A stretch of DNA of 64,000 nucleotides from Bilabrum cf. latius (taxonomy: Eukaryota > Bigyra: Bicosoecida > Bigyra > Bicosoecida). The first letter of the stretch is position 1; every line of letters starts with the position of its first letter. The stretch is from NCBI GenBank assembly GCA_965178125.1, contig OZ237743.1, forward strand, positions 496,001-560,000, given 5' to 3'. Shown here in pieces: positions 46,743-58,340 of the stretch. Made by a program: the position numbers and the translations under genes. Below the pieces are notes generated by a model, which was not told the DNA's origin, did no database searches, and worked only from the letters and a program-made list of their open reading frames with translations.

Positions 46743-49700
46743 TCAGCTGCTGCCCTTGCCACTACTAGCCGCTGAGGTGCTTGCCCCACTGCCATCCCCG
46801 AGCACCTTGTGAAACAGGACGGGGTGCGCCGCCTGCATGCGTTTGCTCCGATTGGCGTTCTTGCTGATGTTGGTAAGTCTCTGCTGGTAAGTGGCACACC
46901 TACCCATCCTTGCCAGAGGAATGTACTAGTAGTTGCTGCTGCCGCTGAACTCGGCATCGTCGTCGACGCAGCAGCCGGCGCGAAGCTGGAGAAACAGACG
47001 CGGTTCGCGCCGCCTGGGCTTCCCGCCCTTTCCCTTTGACACTTGCACCATTGCTGCCCCGCTTGCCTCCATCCACTGCAACAAAGCATCGATTGGGGCA
47101 AGCGGAGGCACCACTGCAGGCAGTGAAGCTGCACTACCGCAGTCACCGACTGATGGCCACTCTACAGGCAGCGCTGGTGGTGCCAAAGGCAGCTCGCCAG
47201 CTGCTCCTGCTCCAGCATTGCTCATCGTATACGCCTTGCGGCGAGAGCTGTCCACTGCCAGGGCCTGTCCTTGGTCGAGTACGCGTACCACAGTGGCTAA
47301 TGTAGGATGCTTGCTAGCGTCAGTGCTGTGGGATGGCCATCCGCTTCTTTCACGGCGTCTTGCCTCTGCCTCTGGCGTGCCTCCGAGCAGCACACCGTCT
47401 TCGGGCAGGTGCCTATACTCCTCCGCCGCGTCTTGCAGACCGGGTTCCGTGCCAAATGAGCCCACCTTTCTGCCCGCTTTCACCTGCAGCTCCGCGACTT
47501 TCTCTTGGGGCATCTGCTGCGCCTCGGTGCCGAGAGTCTAGTAGATGTCCTTGCGAGATGAGGAAGAAGAAGACGAAGAAGAGGACGAGGAAAGCATGCT
47601 GCTACCGGCACCAGCTCCCGCTCCAGACGCCGGCCCCGCGCCGTCGCTGTCTTCCATGCGAGCCTGCCCGACATCTCCTCTGCCTGCTGATGCTTCGCCG
47701 TCACCTGTGCTCGACCGCTCCCACCCCGCATCCAGCAAGTGCCCCTTGGCTCCACGGGGCAGCTCTGGCGCTGCAAGAGGCTGGTCGTACACCGCGCGCA
47801 ACCCCTGGGCTGCCAGCTCGGCAGCGACTGCTCGACGCGACCAGACGCCTTCGAACACATGGGCTGCTTGCGCGAGGGATGAAGCAGGGCACCAGAATCG
47901 GAGGCCGTGGAAGTGGCAGTGGTGAAGGCAGAGAGGGGTCTCAGGGGCCAGTTGGTAGCTGGGCTTGCCTCTGCCCATCGCAAAGGGTCCTCCCTGCTCT
48001 GACCTCAGCAACGCCTTGCCTCCTCGGCTGCCAAGCAACGTAGGGGCATCGCTCACTGACCGCGTGGTGCCTGCGTCAAGCGCCGCGGTTGCCTTCGATC
48101 CAGAGTCATCGGCCTACGACTTGTGTGCCGCTGCCTGCAATAGATCGGACGGTGGCAGCAGCAGGTCCGCCATGGCCTGCGGTGCCTCTAGCCTTCGTCC
48201 GATCAGCATCATCACCGCCACCACGCATCGGATCTGGTGCCACAAAAAGGCAGAACCGACCACTTCAAGGCACACGAGAGAATGTCGTCGCGCTAGCACC
48301 TGCTGCTCCGCATTGCTTTGCGATAGGGTTCCGAGGTCAGCCACAGCTGGAGTTCTGCTGGGCAGGCTGCCGGCGCTCGACTCCAATGCTGGCCAGGACC
48401 ACCCCCACGGGCCTCGCCCGCCCTTAGTGTCTTCGTCCTCCAATGCGCCGGCCAGGGCTCGCCGGGCACCGGCACCGGGCGCCGAGACTCGCTCTGACGC
48501 GCATCCACCGGGTGCACCCCAGCTTGGAGACATCGTGGCCAGTGCAGCCGAGCTGCTGGTAAGGCCAGTGCTGCTGGTAAAGCCAGCGGAGTAGGCGCCT
48601 CCTGTTGTTGCTGGTGAGGATGAAGCTGCTGCACTGGCCTGTCTCTTGTCCGTTGCGGCAGCAGCAGCAGTCGCAGCAGGCGGAGCATCGTCTGAACCCG
48701 GACCCTGCAATACCGGTGCCTCGCCCTCGGTCCCAGTGCGCAGTATCTCGGCTGCCTGTCCTTGCATGGGCAGGATCCGAGCAGAAATGACCACCCTCGT
48801 GAAGTTGCCCACCGAGTCCACGTTAAGCTTGCACAGGTTCCGGTGATCAGCCCTGCCCTGCAAGAGCGCACACGCTGCGTGCATCGCACCCAGGTCAAGG
48901 CCCCTGGCCGGAATCAGGTATCTGTAGACCCTGTATCCGCACGAGAAGCGCGCCGAGAAGTTTTCGGGGACGTCAGCCCATCCGATGACCCTCATTTCAG
49001 GAGGCAGATGCGCGTTGATCATCTTGCAGTAGTCCAGCTCCTCGGCTGGCGAGCACAAGGGCTCCCCCGGCCTGCACTTGCTGCGGAGCAGCAGGGCAAC
49101 CACCTGGGCCAGTGAACTGACTCCCTTGTCGGTGCGCCCGCACCTGCTGTACCGAGCGTCGGATCGGCGAGGGGCGAGCCTCGTCATCCTGAGCGCGTTG
49201 AAGAGCCAGCCCTCCACCGTGCTCGGCTTGGCGAGGGGGCCCCCGTTCCGGTGCACGTGCTCCTCCAGCGGAGCATCCGACGCGTTTGATTCGTCTCCGG
49301 TCGATGCAAATCCGCCAAACTGCTCTCCAAAGTAAGCTATCTTCAGGGCGACATACCGCCACGTGAACTTGGTCGGGTCGATCGCCGCGGCAGAGCCGGC
49401 CAAGCCCCCCGAAGATTTGCGATCAGCTCGCTTAGAGCGCTTCTTGCCACGCGCAGCGGTGCTCCCCGAGCTTGATGATGGAATCGTATGGTCGGATATC
49501 GTGGGTGTGATGCTCGTTGCAGCAGCACCAGGCGTGCCTGGCAGTGCCTTCGATGAGCTTGCAGTTGCGGCTTGTCGACCTGTTTCTGGCACCGATTCTG
49601 ACGCCATCCTTGCCTGAGATTCTGTGCCACTGGTGGCAGCATCGACCCTCCTGCGTTTCGCGGCGCCTCGAGAATCTTCTTGCTCTGCTTGCGGTGGAAC

Positions 49701-49829
49701 AACCCCCTTTTCTCGGAGGAATTCAATGATCGCGGCATCGGTTTGCAAAGAGGCAGACACCTGTCTTGCAACGGCACGAATAGCATTTGATACCTAATGT
49801 GCCGACAATTTTGATACGAACGCTTCCAT
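46743..49829 (-). CDS. PUS3: tRNA pseudouridine(38/39) synthase, Pus3/Deg1-like
   Basis: 1,028 aa ending in TGA, with four TAGs. TruA-family landmarks: WRYVALKIAYFGEQFGGFAS, STVEGWLFNALRM, RYSRCGRTDKGVSS with catalytic Asp about 234, RFSCGYRVYRYLIP, DHRNLCKLNVDSVGNFTR and VGSAFLWHQIRCVVAVMMLI. The DHRNLCKL and GSAFLWHQ motifs point to Pus3, which modifies U38/U39 in the anticodon arm of tRNAs. The first TAG is at codon 12 of the N-terminal helix (KLSAH-TAG-VSNAIR), so standard decoding would force a later start. The TAG at 48114 separates the catalytic domain from the PSYQLAPETPLCLHHC segment, the usual Pus3 C-terminal strand. About 200 extra C-terminal residues and a Ser run are unexplained. 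Confidence 0.87.
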
Positions 49830-49956
49830 ACTACTTGCCTGCGTGTGTTTCTTGCGCTTTGGCAAATATTTGATCCGAGTTGCCTATTTTTCCTACATCA
49901 AACGCGCTGTGAACCACGAATAAGAAAATCGAGTTGCCAATTTGCTTAACAACAGA
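49830..49956. promoter_or_regulatory. 127-bp divergent promoter region
   Basis: AT-rich spacer between the start codons of the Pus3-like gene (minus) and the WD gene (plus). Both promoters must lie here or in the 5' coding parts. Confidence 0.4.
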
Positions 49957-52692
49957 ATGAGCGATCTAGAATCTGCCGCTGGTTTGCGGAGGATTGAAGA
50001 GTTGGAGCGCAAGCTTGCAGAATCTCATCAGCGCAGCATCAAGCAAAGAGAGGCTACGCGAAAGCAGATCGCTGGGATGCACGATACCATAAAGTGGCTG
50101 GAGGATGAAAATGCTAGATTAGAGGAGCTGCTCCGCGACCATGGCATTGATCCGTCTGCCGATGATATGGTTGGTGGCGGACCGCTTTCGTCTCGAGCTG
50201 GCGGTGCAGGCAGGCGTACAACCGCGAAAAGCGGAACGGCAGCGAAACAACCCCCAGGTAGAGATACAGTCCCCGCATCCATAGATAGCTCGGCGGCAAA
50301 GAAGCTGACCCCACGCCCATCAAACGTACCGCCGGCTGCATGGAGCCCCCACGGAGCGAGCAACATCACCGCATCCGACGCCACTCTCCTCGTGCCAGCC
50401 GCTGCCAGCAGCAAAGGAGTGGCATGCTGCGCATCTGGCTTCCGAGCGTCTCCCAATCGCACCGGCCCTCTTCTCTCCGGAGGCCTGGCGAGTGCTGTGC
50501 TCCGATGGACCGCGAGGGGCGGGCTCTGCAGCAGCACAGGCGCGCTGGGATCGGGAAGGCCGGGCAGCGACGACGCGAGTGCCGGCAGTGCCAAGGCAAG
50601 TCCAGACGCTCGCACCGGGGAGACTCCGTTGGTTCAAACCCCGGGAAACGGAGGCATACCCCCTGCTGTGCACCCTTCTGTGCCCCCAGTGCCCTGCTGG
50701 GTGGCCCTCGTGCTCTCAGTGGGCACGGACAGGCACGCTGCCCTGAGCGTCGTCGCGCCACCCGAGTCACAGATTGCAGGTGCATTGCACGCAGGTACAA
50801 GTTCACAAGAGGAACAAGCGGGGATCGGGAAAGTAAACCTCAGCTTGAAGCTTCACACACTCGCGCGATGTGGCATCGCAGGGGTCCCAGTTGCGTGCGC
50901 GGGGATGCCGCTGCCGCTGGTTCCTTGTGCCGAGTTGGGTGGCGTTCCGGATGCATCGCACGGTGGCGCGGCACCCCCGACTCTAGTTGGTGCGGTTTCT
51001 TGCCTGGACGGAACCGTGCACGCGCTGCTGTCCGTGCCGGCTCGGCTGGATGCATCGCATGGTGGCGCGGCCCCCTTGCGCCTACTGTCGGCCCCCTTGC
51101 CGCAGAGGCACAGCGGGTATGCCTCGCAGCTGGCTTGGTCCTCCGATGGCCGTTGGCTGGCAAGCGGGGGACAGGACGGAGTGGTGCTGCTCTGGAGAAC
51201 AGCCAGGGGCGAGGATTCCGGTGGCGAAGGCGCCGGCGGCTCGACTTCTGGCTCCGAGTCAGGGCGAAGTAGCGCGCCGCTGCGAGCTCTGGAGTTTGTG
51301 GGCAAGATTGATGCAACGGCTGGAGAGGCTGGGGGTCTGCGACCGGTGGATGGGGCCGAGGCTGCGCTGGCGACCGCGGCAGTGGCTGCCTTAGGGGACA
51401 ACAGCGGAGGTGCGGCCGGGGGCAGTGGCGTTAAAGGGGGTGCGCCTGCGTCGCCTGCAGCCGCCTGCCTCGCGACCGCCAGAACCGCCGTGAATGCGGT
51501 GGGGGCTGTGGGTCCGCTGGACCCGTCCGTGCCTGCAGTGGACGCCATGTGCTTCGTGAAACTTCCCGAGGGAGTCATTGCGGGCCCCGGGGGGGCGGAT
51601 AGGACACCCAGTGCAAGCACTCGTGCCGGCGCAGCAGACAAGAGAAAGCAAACGGGCGAGCATGGGCAGGAGCAGGAGCAGGAGCATGAGTACCTGGTGG
51701 TGGCGGTGCGGGGGTAGCCGTGCTTGCGGTGGTACTCTACCGCCAGAGCCGCCACTGCAGCTCCATAGAAGCACGATCCTACATCCATTGAGGAGGCTCC
51801 ACTGGACCTTGTTCCGGTCTTGGTGGCGCTGTCGGAGGACGCCTCGGTGGGGGTGTCGCTGGCCGAGGGGTGCAGCCCAGTCGGGGAAGCGAGAGGCATT
51901 GGGCCAGCAGATGGCACTGCGTCGAGCCCAACTAAGGCGGAAACAGTATTGCAGTCGCCTGTTGTCGCAGATACCATGGGAAGTTTCACGGACGGCACAG
52001 CCAGCGGCGATGCCAGTGGCAGCGACAGCGGCAGCGACGGAGAAGACGCAGACATTCCGTGGCCGAAGCAATCGCCAGGATCGCATGGCAGAGACAGCGA
52101 CAGGGGTGGAGGAGCGAGAGCACAGAGAAAAGAAGCATCGCCGGCGGAGGGTAGCGAGCACCGGCGTCGAGAAGAGCCGCCCGAGAGGCTCATGGGAAGG
52201 TTCGGCTGGCAGGTGTGCTCGCTCTGCCCCGTAGCCGCGGGGGCATGCCGCGGCGGCTCCGGCGCGCCGGCCCACTCGCACCTTGCGGTGGGACTGAGGG
52301 GGCCGGTGGGATTCGTGTATCGAGCCGGCACTAATTCGATCTGTGGGCGTCTAAGCGTCGGCAGAGGGCAGCTGCCGAAGGGGTTCTCGCCACAGCTGGC
52401 CTCCTGTGCCGTCTCGAGCACTTGCTCGGTGCTCGCCGGTGCTCGCTCGGACCATGGCATCGGCGGTATGTCGCTGTAGCTGACTGCCAAAGGCACAGCA
52501 GGTACTGCGTCAGACTGCGCTGTGGACCAGTGCGATGACGATTGGTGTCCTTCGCGCCACGCGGGGCAGGTGAAGTCCGTGTCTGCGCTTGCACTTCCAA
52601 GGCAAGGCAGCAGAGGCGCTCCGACTGCCACCCTAGTCATATCATCAGGCTTTGACAAGTAGCTACGCGCATCGTGCAGCTTGTGGGCGTAA
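49957..52692 (+). CDS. coiled-coil and WD40-repeat protein
   Basis: 911 aa ending in TAA, with TAGs at 51715, 51766, 52477 and 52660. The N-terminus is a coiled coil (RRIEELERKLAESHQRS, WLEDENARLEELLRD). A clear WD repeat follows (SQLAWSSDGRWLASGGQDG then VLLWRT), with weaker ones before it (CWVALVLSVGTDRHAAL, VSCLDGTVHALLSV) and at the end (SALALPRQG, TLVISSGFDK-TAG-LRASCSLW). In WD repeats GFDK is followed by a variable residue and L/V-R, so Gln fits the last TAG. Gly/Ala/Ser-rich loops separate the repeats. A short DASHGGAAP unit occurs twice (about 50949 and 51048). A scaffold role is likely; the partner is unknown. Its 3' end converges on a cathepsin gene with a 144-bp gap. Confidence 0.7.
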
Positions 52693-52836
52693 CACTGTGT
52701 CACAAGTCGATGCCTGCGTTACCGCAGACCTCGGGTACTCAAAGTGAGTGTCTGTCTGAACCAATTAATGAACACTACAAGCATACACTTAAACAAGCAC
52801 ACCAATCATCACTCGGCAAGTCGCTCGGCAAGTCGC

Positions 52837-53971
52837 TTACTTCTTCTCGGGGTAAGAGGCCGACATGAGGATGCCGCACTGCCCGTGGGGCTTGAAATCC
52901 TTGCCGCGGCCGAGCAGGATGTACCCGTGGTCACCCCAAGACGCGCCCCAAGAGTTCTTCACGTTCCAGTAGTCCTGGCCGCCCATGGTGCCGTAGCCGA
53001 CGGCAAGCACGCCGTGGTCGAGCTGAGTGCCGCATTTGCCGGTCATCACACCGCTCTGGTAGAACTGGAACGAGCTCTGGTCGGCCTCGACGGCGATCGA
53101 CACGGGCTGCTGGGCCACAGCAGACTTAAGAGCCTCCTCAGAATCCTGGGGCACATCTTTGAATCCCGTAATCTTCGCCTTGGCGGGGCACTTGTCCGCC
53201 TCGCCGAGCCCCTTCTTGCACTCGCACTTGCCGTCCTTGGCGGTGTACGGGTACTCCTTCTCTCCCGTGATGCCGTCGTTCGAGATGATGTACTTGAAGG
53301 CATCATCCATGAGGCCACCGTTGCAGCCCATGTTGCCGAAGGAGCCGGAGCAATCCACGAGCTGCTGCTCGGAGAGGCTGGGCAGGGAGCCGGTCTTGAT
53401 GAAGGAGATGCCCTCCACGGAGCCGGTGGTCGAGAACGACCAGCAAGAGCCGCACTGTCCCTGGTTCTTGATGGGGGTCACGGCACCTGCAGTCTCAAGT
53501 GTAGAACTTAAACACGGAGGCGCTTGGTGCACGCAAATGATACACAGAATCACAATAAGACTACGCAGCTAGCCTGTGTATCAGGCACCTAGCTACTGAC
53601 TCACCCTTGGCGGACCAATCCACCGAAGCGGGGGCGGCAGCCTGCACGCCCTTCTGCAGGAGATGGGTGGCCACGGGGTTCGACTGGCGTCCGGCGTACT
53701 TGAAGCCGCCGATGAAGCGGGCAGCGAACTCGTCGGCGGTCAGGTCGGCGTGCTCGTTCAGGCCCATGGTCCAGGATAGGCCCTTGGCGTTGTGCGCCTC
53801 AACCATGTCCGCGTTGGCGCGGAAGATCTCGAATCGGTGGAGAGCCTCTTCGTTCGAAGCGTATTTCTTGCCGTACTGGGCAGTCCACTGGGCTAACTGA
53901 GTCATATCAGCTTCAACGCTAGAAGCGTACACAGAAGCGGCAAGAAAAAGCACTGCAGACACAGTCTTCAT
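52837..53971 (-). CDS. cathepsin L-like cysteine protease, paralog 1
   Basis: CDS on the minus strand is exon 53971-53605 joined to exon 53486-52837, 338 aa, ending in TAA. Signal peptide [16 protein letters not shown], then an I29 inhibitor propeptide ([46 protein letters not shown]). Mature papain fold: catalytic Cys in [26 protein letters not shown], His in [11 protein letters not shown] and Asn in [14 protein letters not shown]. It is a secreted or lysosomal protease made as a zymogen. No TAG. It ends [11 protein letters not shown] where its neighbour ends [11 protein letters not shown], showing that TAA is still a stop. A Lys/Cys-rich loop ([15 protein letters not shown]) differs from paralog 2. 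Confidence 0.93.
53487..53604 (-). other. intron in cathepsin paralog 1 (118 nt)
   Basis: Minus-strand donor GTGAGT and acceptor ACTGCAG. It splits the codon for the Gly in [11 protein letters not shown], the same position and phase as in paralog 2. Confidence 0.93.
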
Positions 53972-54135
53972 GGCACAGACTCTTGTTTTATGCTGGATTG
54001 ACGGGATAATCAGAGTCTCAAGTAGCGTGTATTGTTATGTATTGTTGCGTTCAGTTTATTAATCTAATATAGCACACAACAAACTAATTCAGAATCTCGA
54101 GACCGTCCACTCATTCCAGACATCGAAAAGAAAAC
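53972..54135. promoter_or_regulatory. 164-bp head-to-head promoter of the cathepsin pair
   Basis: AT-rich spacer between the two start codons, with TATT-rich stretches in both orientations (ttgttatgtattgttgcg region). Shared or paired promoters for two genes with similar expression-type codon bias are likely. Confidence 0.5.
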
Positions 54136-55698
54136 ATGAAGACCATCGCCGCCGTGCTTGCCATCGCCACCACCGCGTTCGCTGCCAGCGTGACTGACCG
54201 CATGACTCAGTTCGCCCAGTGGACTGCCCAGTACGGCAAGAACTACGAGCAGGATGAGGCCGTGCACCGCTTCGAGATCTTCCGCGCCAACGCGGACATG
54301 GTTGAGGCGCACAACGCCAAGGGCCTGTCCTGGACCATGGGCCTGAACGAGCACGCCGACCTGACCGCCGACGAGTTCGCTGCCCGCTTCATCGGCGGCT
54401 TCAAGTACGCCGGACGCCAGTCGAACCCCGTGGCCACCCATCTCCTGCAGAAGGGCGTGCAGGCTGCCGCCCCCGCTTCCGTGGATTGGTCCGCCAAGGG
54501 TGAGTTTCTTTTAGTATATAATTTGCTTTGCTGTGGTTTTACTGCCGGTTCGAGCGCGGGCACGGCTGAAATCGCCCGAGTCAATCCGGAAAGCGTCCTT
54601 GGCTGCGCCCACGGGACGTGTTTTCAAGGGCAACTTGCCCCGGTACTCGGCGATTCGACCGCCCATGTGGAATTTGCTTGATCATTTGTAGTGTCTATTT
54701 GATTGTTAATTGTATACCCCTCGTGGGATGCTCTGGAATGTCCTGCAATGACCGCGATCCTTGTACTTTGTGTTGTGGCGCGAGCATTTTGCGTCGATTC
54801 GCTTCACCTTCCAAGTTTTTGACTGGAAGCTCGTATGACTGCTGAAAGCAACCGCACATCAGAGTGATTAATGTATTTAACAGTATATTTGTGGAGTTGT
54901 TTGGTGTTCGAACGCTTCAGAAGTGTTCGTGTGGTCTCGGAAAGAAATGGTGCCGATTGGCCCCTCGCACTTGTTGTCGTCGGCTCTGATCGGAAGGAAC
55001 AAGTCTACTCCACACTGTTTCTCGTTTCCAATATTGTTAATTGATTTATGTTCGCAGGCGCCGTGACCCCCATCAAGAACCAGGGACAGTGCGGCTCTTG
55101 CTGGTCGTTCTCGACCACCGGCTCCGTGGAGGGCATCTCCTTCATCAAGACCGGCTCCCTGCCCAGCCTCTCCGAGCAGCAGCTCGTGGATTGCTCCGGC
55201 TCCTTCGGCAACATGGGCTGCAACGGTGGCCTCATGGATGATGCCTTCAAGTACATCATCTCGAACAACGGCATCACCGGCGAGGCCGAGTACGGCTACA
55301 CCGCCGCGGACGGCACTTGCAAGTGCACTTCCAACCCCTCGGCCTGCCCCGTGAAGGCCACTATCTCCGGCTTCCAGGATGTGCCCCAGGATTCCGAGCA
55401 GGCCCTCATGTCCGCTGTGGCCCAGCAGCCCGTGTCGATCGCCGTCGAGGCCGACCAGAGCTCGTTCCAGTTCTACCAGAGCGGTGTGATGACCGGCACT
55501 TGCGGCACTCAGCTCGACCACGGCGTGCTCGCCGTCGGCTACGGCACCATGGGCGGCCAGGACTACTGGAAGGTGAAGAACTCTTGGGGCGCGTCTTGGG
55601 GTGACCACGGGTACATCCTGCTCGGCCGCGGCTCCAACTTCGCCCCCCACGGGCAGTGCGGCATCCTCATGTCGGCCTCTTACCCCGAGAAGAACTGA
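54136..55698 (+). CDS. cathepsin L-like cysteine protease, paralog 2
   Basis: CDS is join(54136..54499, 55058..55698), 334 aa, ending in TGA. Signal peptide [17 protein letters not shown]29 propeptide, and the same catalytic Cys, His and Asn motifs as paralog 1. From [11 protein letters not shown] to the end of exon 1 the two proteins are identical and the DNA nearly so, while the signal peptide, introns and one mature loop ([13 protein letters not shown]) differ. Codons are almost all C- or G-ending, indicating high expression; no TAG is used. The mirrored arrangement indicates an inverted duplication. Confidence 0.94.
54500..55057 (+). other. intron in cathepsin paralog 2 (558 nt)
   Basis: Donor GTGAGT, acceptor TTCGCAG, same phase as in paralog 1 but much longer. 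The interior is T-rich with no gene I can support. Confidence 0.93.
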
Positions 55699-56162
55699 GC
55701 GAGTACGCTTCGGCGGACGCTCGTTTATCTTGGCTGATAACGAGAGCTGACTGAGCTCCTGTAACCCTCCCGTGACGACCGTGAGGTTGTCGGCTGGTTT
55801 GCAGGGGTGCAGGCAGGATTCCCATCTTGCATTTGTTTGCGGTCCGGGGTACTCCAAGGATCCGCGGCTGTCTATTGGACGGTGCTGGTCTTTCCTCGGT
55901 CCGCTACCCCAAGTAACTTTTGGGCGGTGGTGATGTTGTTTGGCTTGTCATATGTTGACGTACAGACCATGTTTCCCCGTTCAATGCGTATCCGTATCCG
56001 TATCACTTCACCATTGCAAATTCCATTGAAACGCGGAGGCATAACTAACCTTGTGCATCGCGTCTCCGAGGAGAGGAAAGCAAGGTGCATCTGGCAAATC
56101 CGAGCAACCGGAAGCACTGCGCAGTTCGTCCAGTTTCCGGGCCGGCGCATATCCACGGCGGA
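55699..56162. other. 464-bp intergenic region
   Basis: Between cathepsin paralog 2 and SRP receptor alpha. It should contain a 3' UTR and the next promoter. Open frames here match no family and I see no RNA or repeat. Confidence 0.45.
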
Positions 56163-58340
56163 ATGTTGGACTACCTTTGCGTTTTTCGTAGGAACGGAGT
56201 TGTTGTTTATGACGAGTCGAACTTTAGCGAGTTTGGGGATGGTGCACAGCTGCCTGACGCCGTCACGAAGCTTGTGTCCAATGAGCTCATGCGGTCTTCC
56301 CAGCCCCCACTGACTGGAAACCGCGACATTGAGCCGGCTCAGCACGTCTGGTGGAGATTCAGCCCCCAGAACCTCGGATTGGTATTCGTGGCGGTGGCAT
56401 CCAGGCACCTGGTTGACAACTTGAGGTGGATTGATGCCATGTTGCAGCTGTTTGGGAACGAGGTTGCCAAATTGTGCAGCGGAAGCTCAGATGATATCCT
56501 CAGGTAAGAATACAGTACTAGTATACCTGAGGAATTCTTGGGGCTTGCTGTCTCGAAGGAACAGCCGTTTTCTGCTGCTTTATCGCCTGCTCACGTCTCC
56601 ACCACATACCATCAAATGCCATCGTCCCGCAGGGACAATGCAAAAATGAAGGCAGTTATGATGTCATGCTTGAGACAAGCATCATCCGCAGGGCTTCCGA
56701 ACATATCTTTGGCTGCCAAGGGACAGGGATCGAGTGCAGGGCGGTCTCAGTCGGACAAGCCACCGAAAGTGGAAGCTCCAAATGGCGGTGGTGGTAGGCC
56801 ATTGGATAGTCCCAGTCGCCCATCTGTCAGTGCATCGAGCAATGCATCAGTAGGAGGCTTTGCCAGCGATGGGCCGGATGAATTTGACCCTGGCAGCATG
56901 TCCATGGGAGGCATGGGAGACATGGGGGGTGCTCTTGGGATGGGGGGACCTTTTTCCATGGGGGGTACTCTAGCAAGGACGGCATCCGGCTCACCTCGGC
57001 GTGCTGGTGGAGGTAAAGGCAAGGGGAAGGGAAAAGGCAAAGGCAAGGGCAAGGGCAAGGGAGGTAAGGCAGCACGCACGTGGAGCGGGCAGGTAGGTGG
57101 ACCCAAGGGGGAGGTCGAGGATCTCGACATGGCCTCTAAACTGGGACCAGGTGGCGGAGGCACTGGCGGAGAAGAAGCTCTCGGCGCGGAGGAGATTGGC
57201 ACGTCCGGTGCTGCGGCCTGGGATGCTGCAGAGGAGGACGAGGGCGATGGCGAGGGAAGTGGCTCTGGGGCCTCCAGCATGCTGGGCGGGTTTTTCTCCT
57301 CCATGACGAGCGCGTTCACTGGTAGGGACCTGACCAAAGAGGACCTCAGCGGGCCCCTAAAGGCCCTGCGAGCGCACTTGATCCAGAAGAACACGGGTCC
57401 GGAGACTGCCGATTTCCTCGTGAATGCAGTGGGCGCCCAGCTGGTGGGACAGAGGCTGCCCGCGCTCGGAGACGTGCAGGCCATGGCGCACAAGGCCCTC
57501 AGGGAACAAATCAGCGGGATCCTGCACACCCGTGAGATCGACCCGCTGGCCGACGCCAAGCGCAAGAGGGACGAGACGGGGGGCAAGGAGCCTTACGTCA
57601 TCGCTTTCTGTGGGATCAACGGCGTGGGCAAGTCCACGAGCCTGGCAAAGGTGTGCTCCCACCTGAAGACCAACGGCCTCTCGCCCATCATCGCCGCCGG
57701 TGACACCTTCAGGTCGGGTGCCGTGCAGCAGCTCGAGAAGCACGCCAGGAAGCTAGGCGTCGATGTGTTCTCTCGCAAGGAAAAGACAGACCCTGCCAAG
57801 GTTGCCGAGTACGCCGTGATCGATGCAAAGGCCAAGGGCAACGACGTGGTGCTGGTGGACACCTCCGGGCGGATGCAGAACAACACGCAATTGATGAGGG
57901 AGCTGGCGCGGCTGGTGGTGCGCTGTTCCCCAGATCTGGTGCTCTTCGTGGGCGAGGCCCTCGTGGGCGGGGACGGGGTGAACCAGCTGCAAACCTTCCA
58001 CAAGGAGCTGCTGCAGCTGACAGCGGCCGAGCAGGGCTCCCGCAGGATGGAGCGTGGCGTGGACGGGATCTTCCTCACCAAGATGGACACTGTGGACGAC
58101 AAGGTCGGTGCCGCTCTATCCATGGTGCACCGGACCAGGATCCCGCTCGTGTTCGTGGGCGTCGGGCAGCGGTACCCAGATGTGAGGCGGCCGTCGCCCC
58201 CTGCACTCGTCTCGCTTCTGATGCGGCCCGTGGTGGCTCCAGCGGGGGGAGGCGCCGCCACTGGCGGCGCGGATGACGACGAGGTGGCGGAGGCGATGGC
58301 TGCCGGCGCGACGGCTGCGGCCGCCGGCGGCTCTTTCTGA
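56163..58340 (+). CDS. SRPRA: signal recognition particle receptor subunit alpha (SRPRA/FtsY-type GTPase)
   Basis: CDS is join(56163..56503, 56633..58340), 682 aa, ending in TGA. Exon 1 encodes the SRX longin domain (MLDYLCVFRRNGVVVYDE ... LGLVFVAVASRH ... WIDAMLQLFGNEV) that binds the beta subunit at the ER. The linker is Gly/Met/Ser-rich with a long (GK)n run. The NG domain follows: helical N domain (FLVNAVGAQLVGQRL), G1 GINGVGKSTSLAKV, DTFRSGAVQQLEKHA, G3 DTSGRMQNNTQLM, G4 TKMDTVDDKVGAAL and closing VGVGQRYPDVRR. It docks SRP-bound ribosomes on the ER membrane. Gln-Arg in GQRYPD replaces the common GQT motif. No TAG in 682 codons. Confidence 0.94.
56504..56632 (+). other. intron in SRPRA (129 nt)
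   Basis: Donor GTAAGA after CTCAG, acceptor CCCGCAG. The join restores AG|G GAC AAT in frame; without splicing the frame meets TAA right after the donor. Confidence 0.9.

Noticed and set aside
50625-50655. tRNA T-arm-like string (ggttcaaacccc)
   Set aside because: It lies inside the WD gene's coding frame and I could not find matching acceptor and anticodon stems.
50853-52703. Minus-strand 616-codon ORF
   Set aside because: Opposite strand of the coiled-coil/WD gene; no domain in it, and the plus frame carries the WD repeat.
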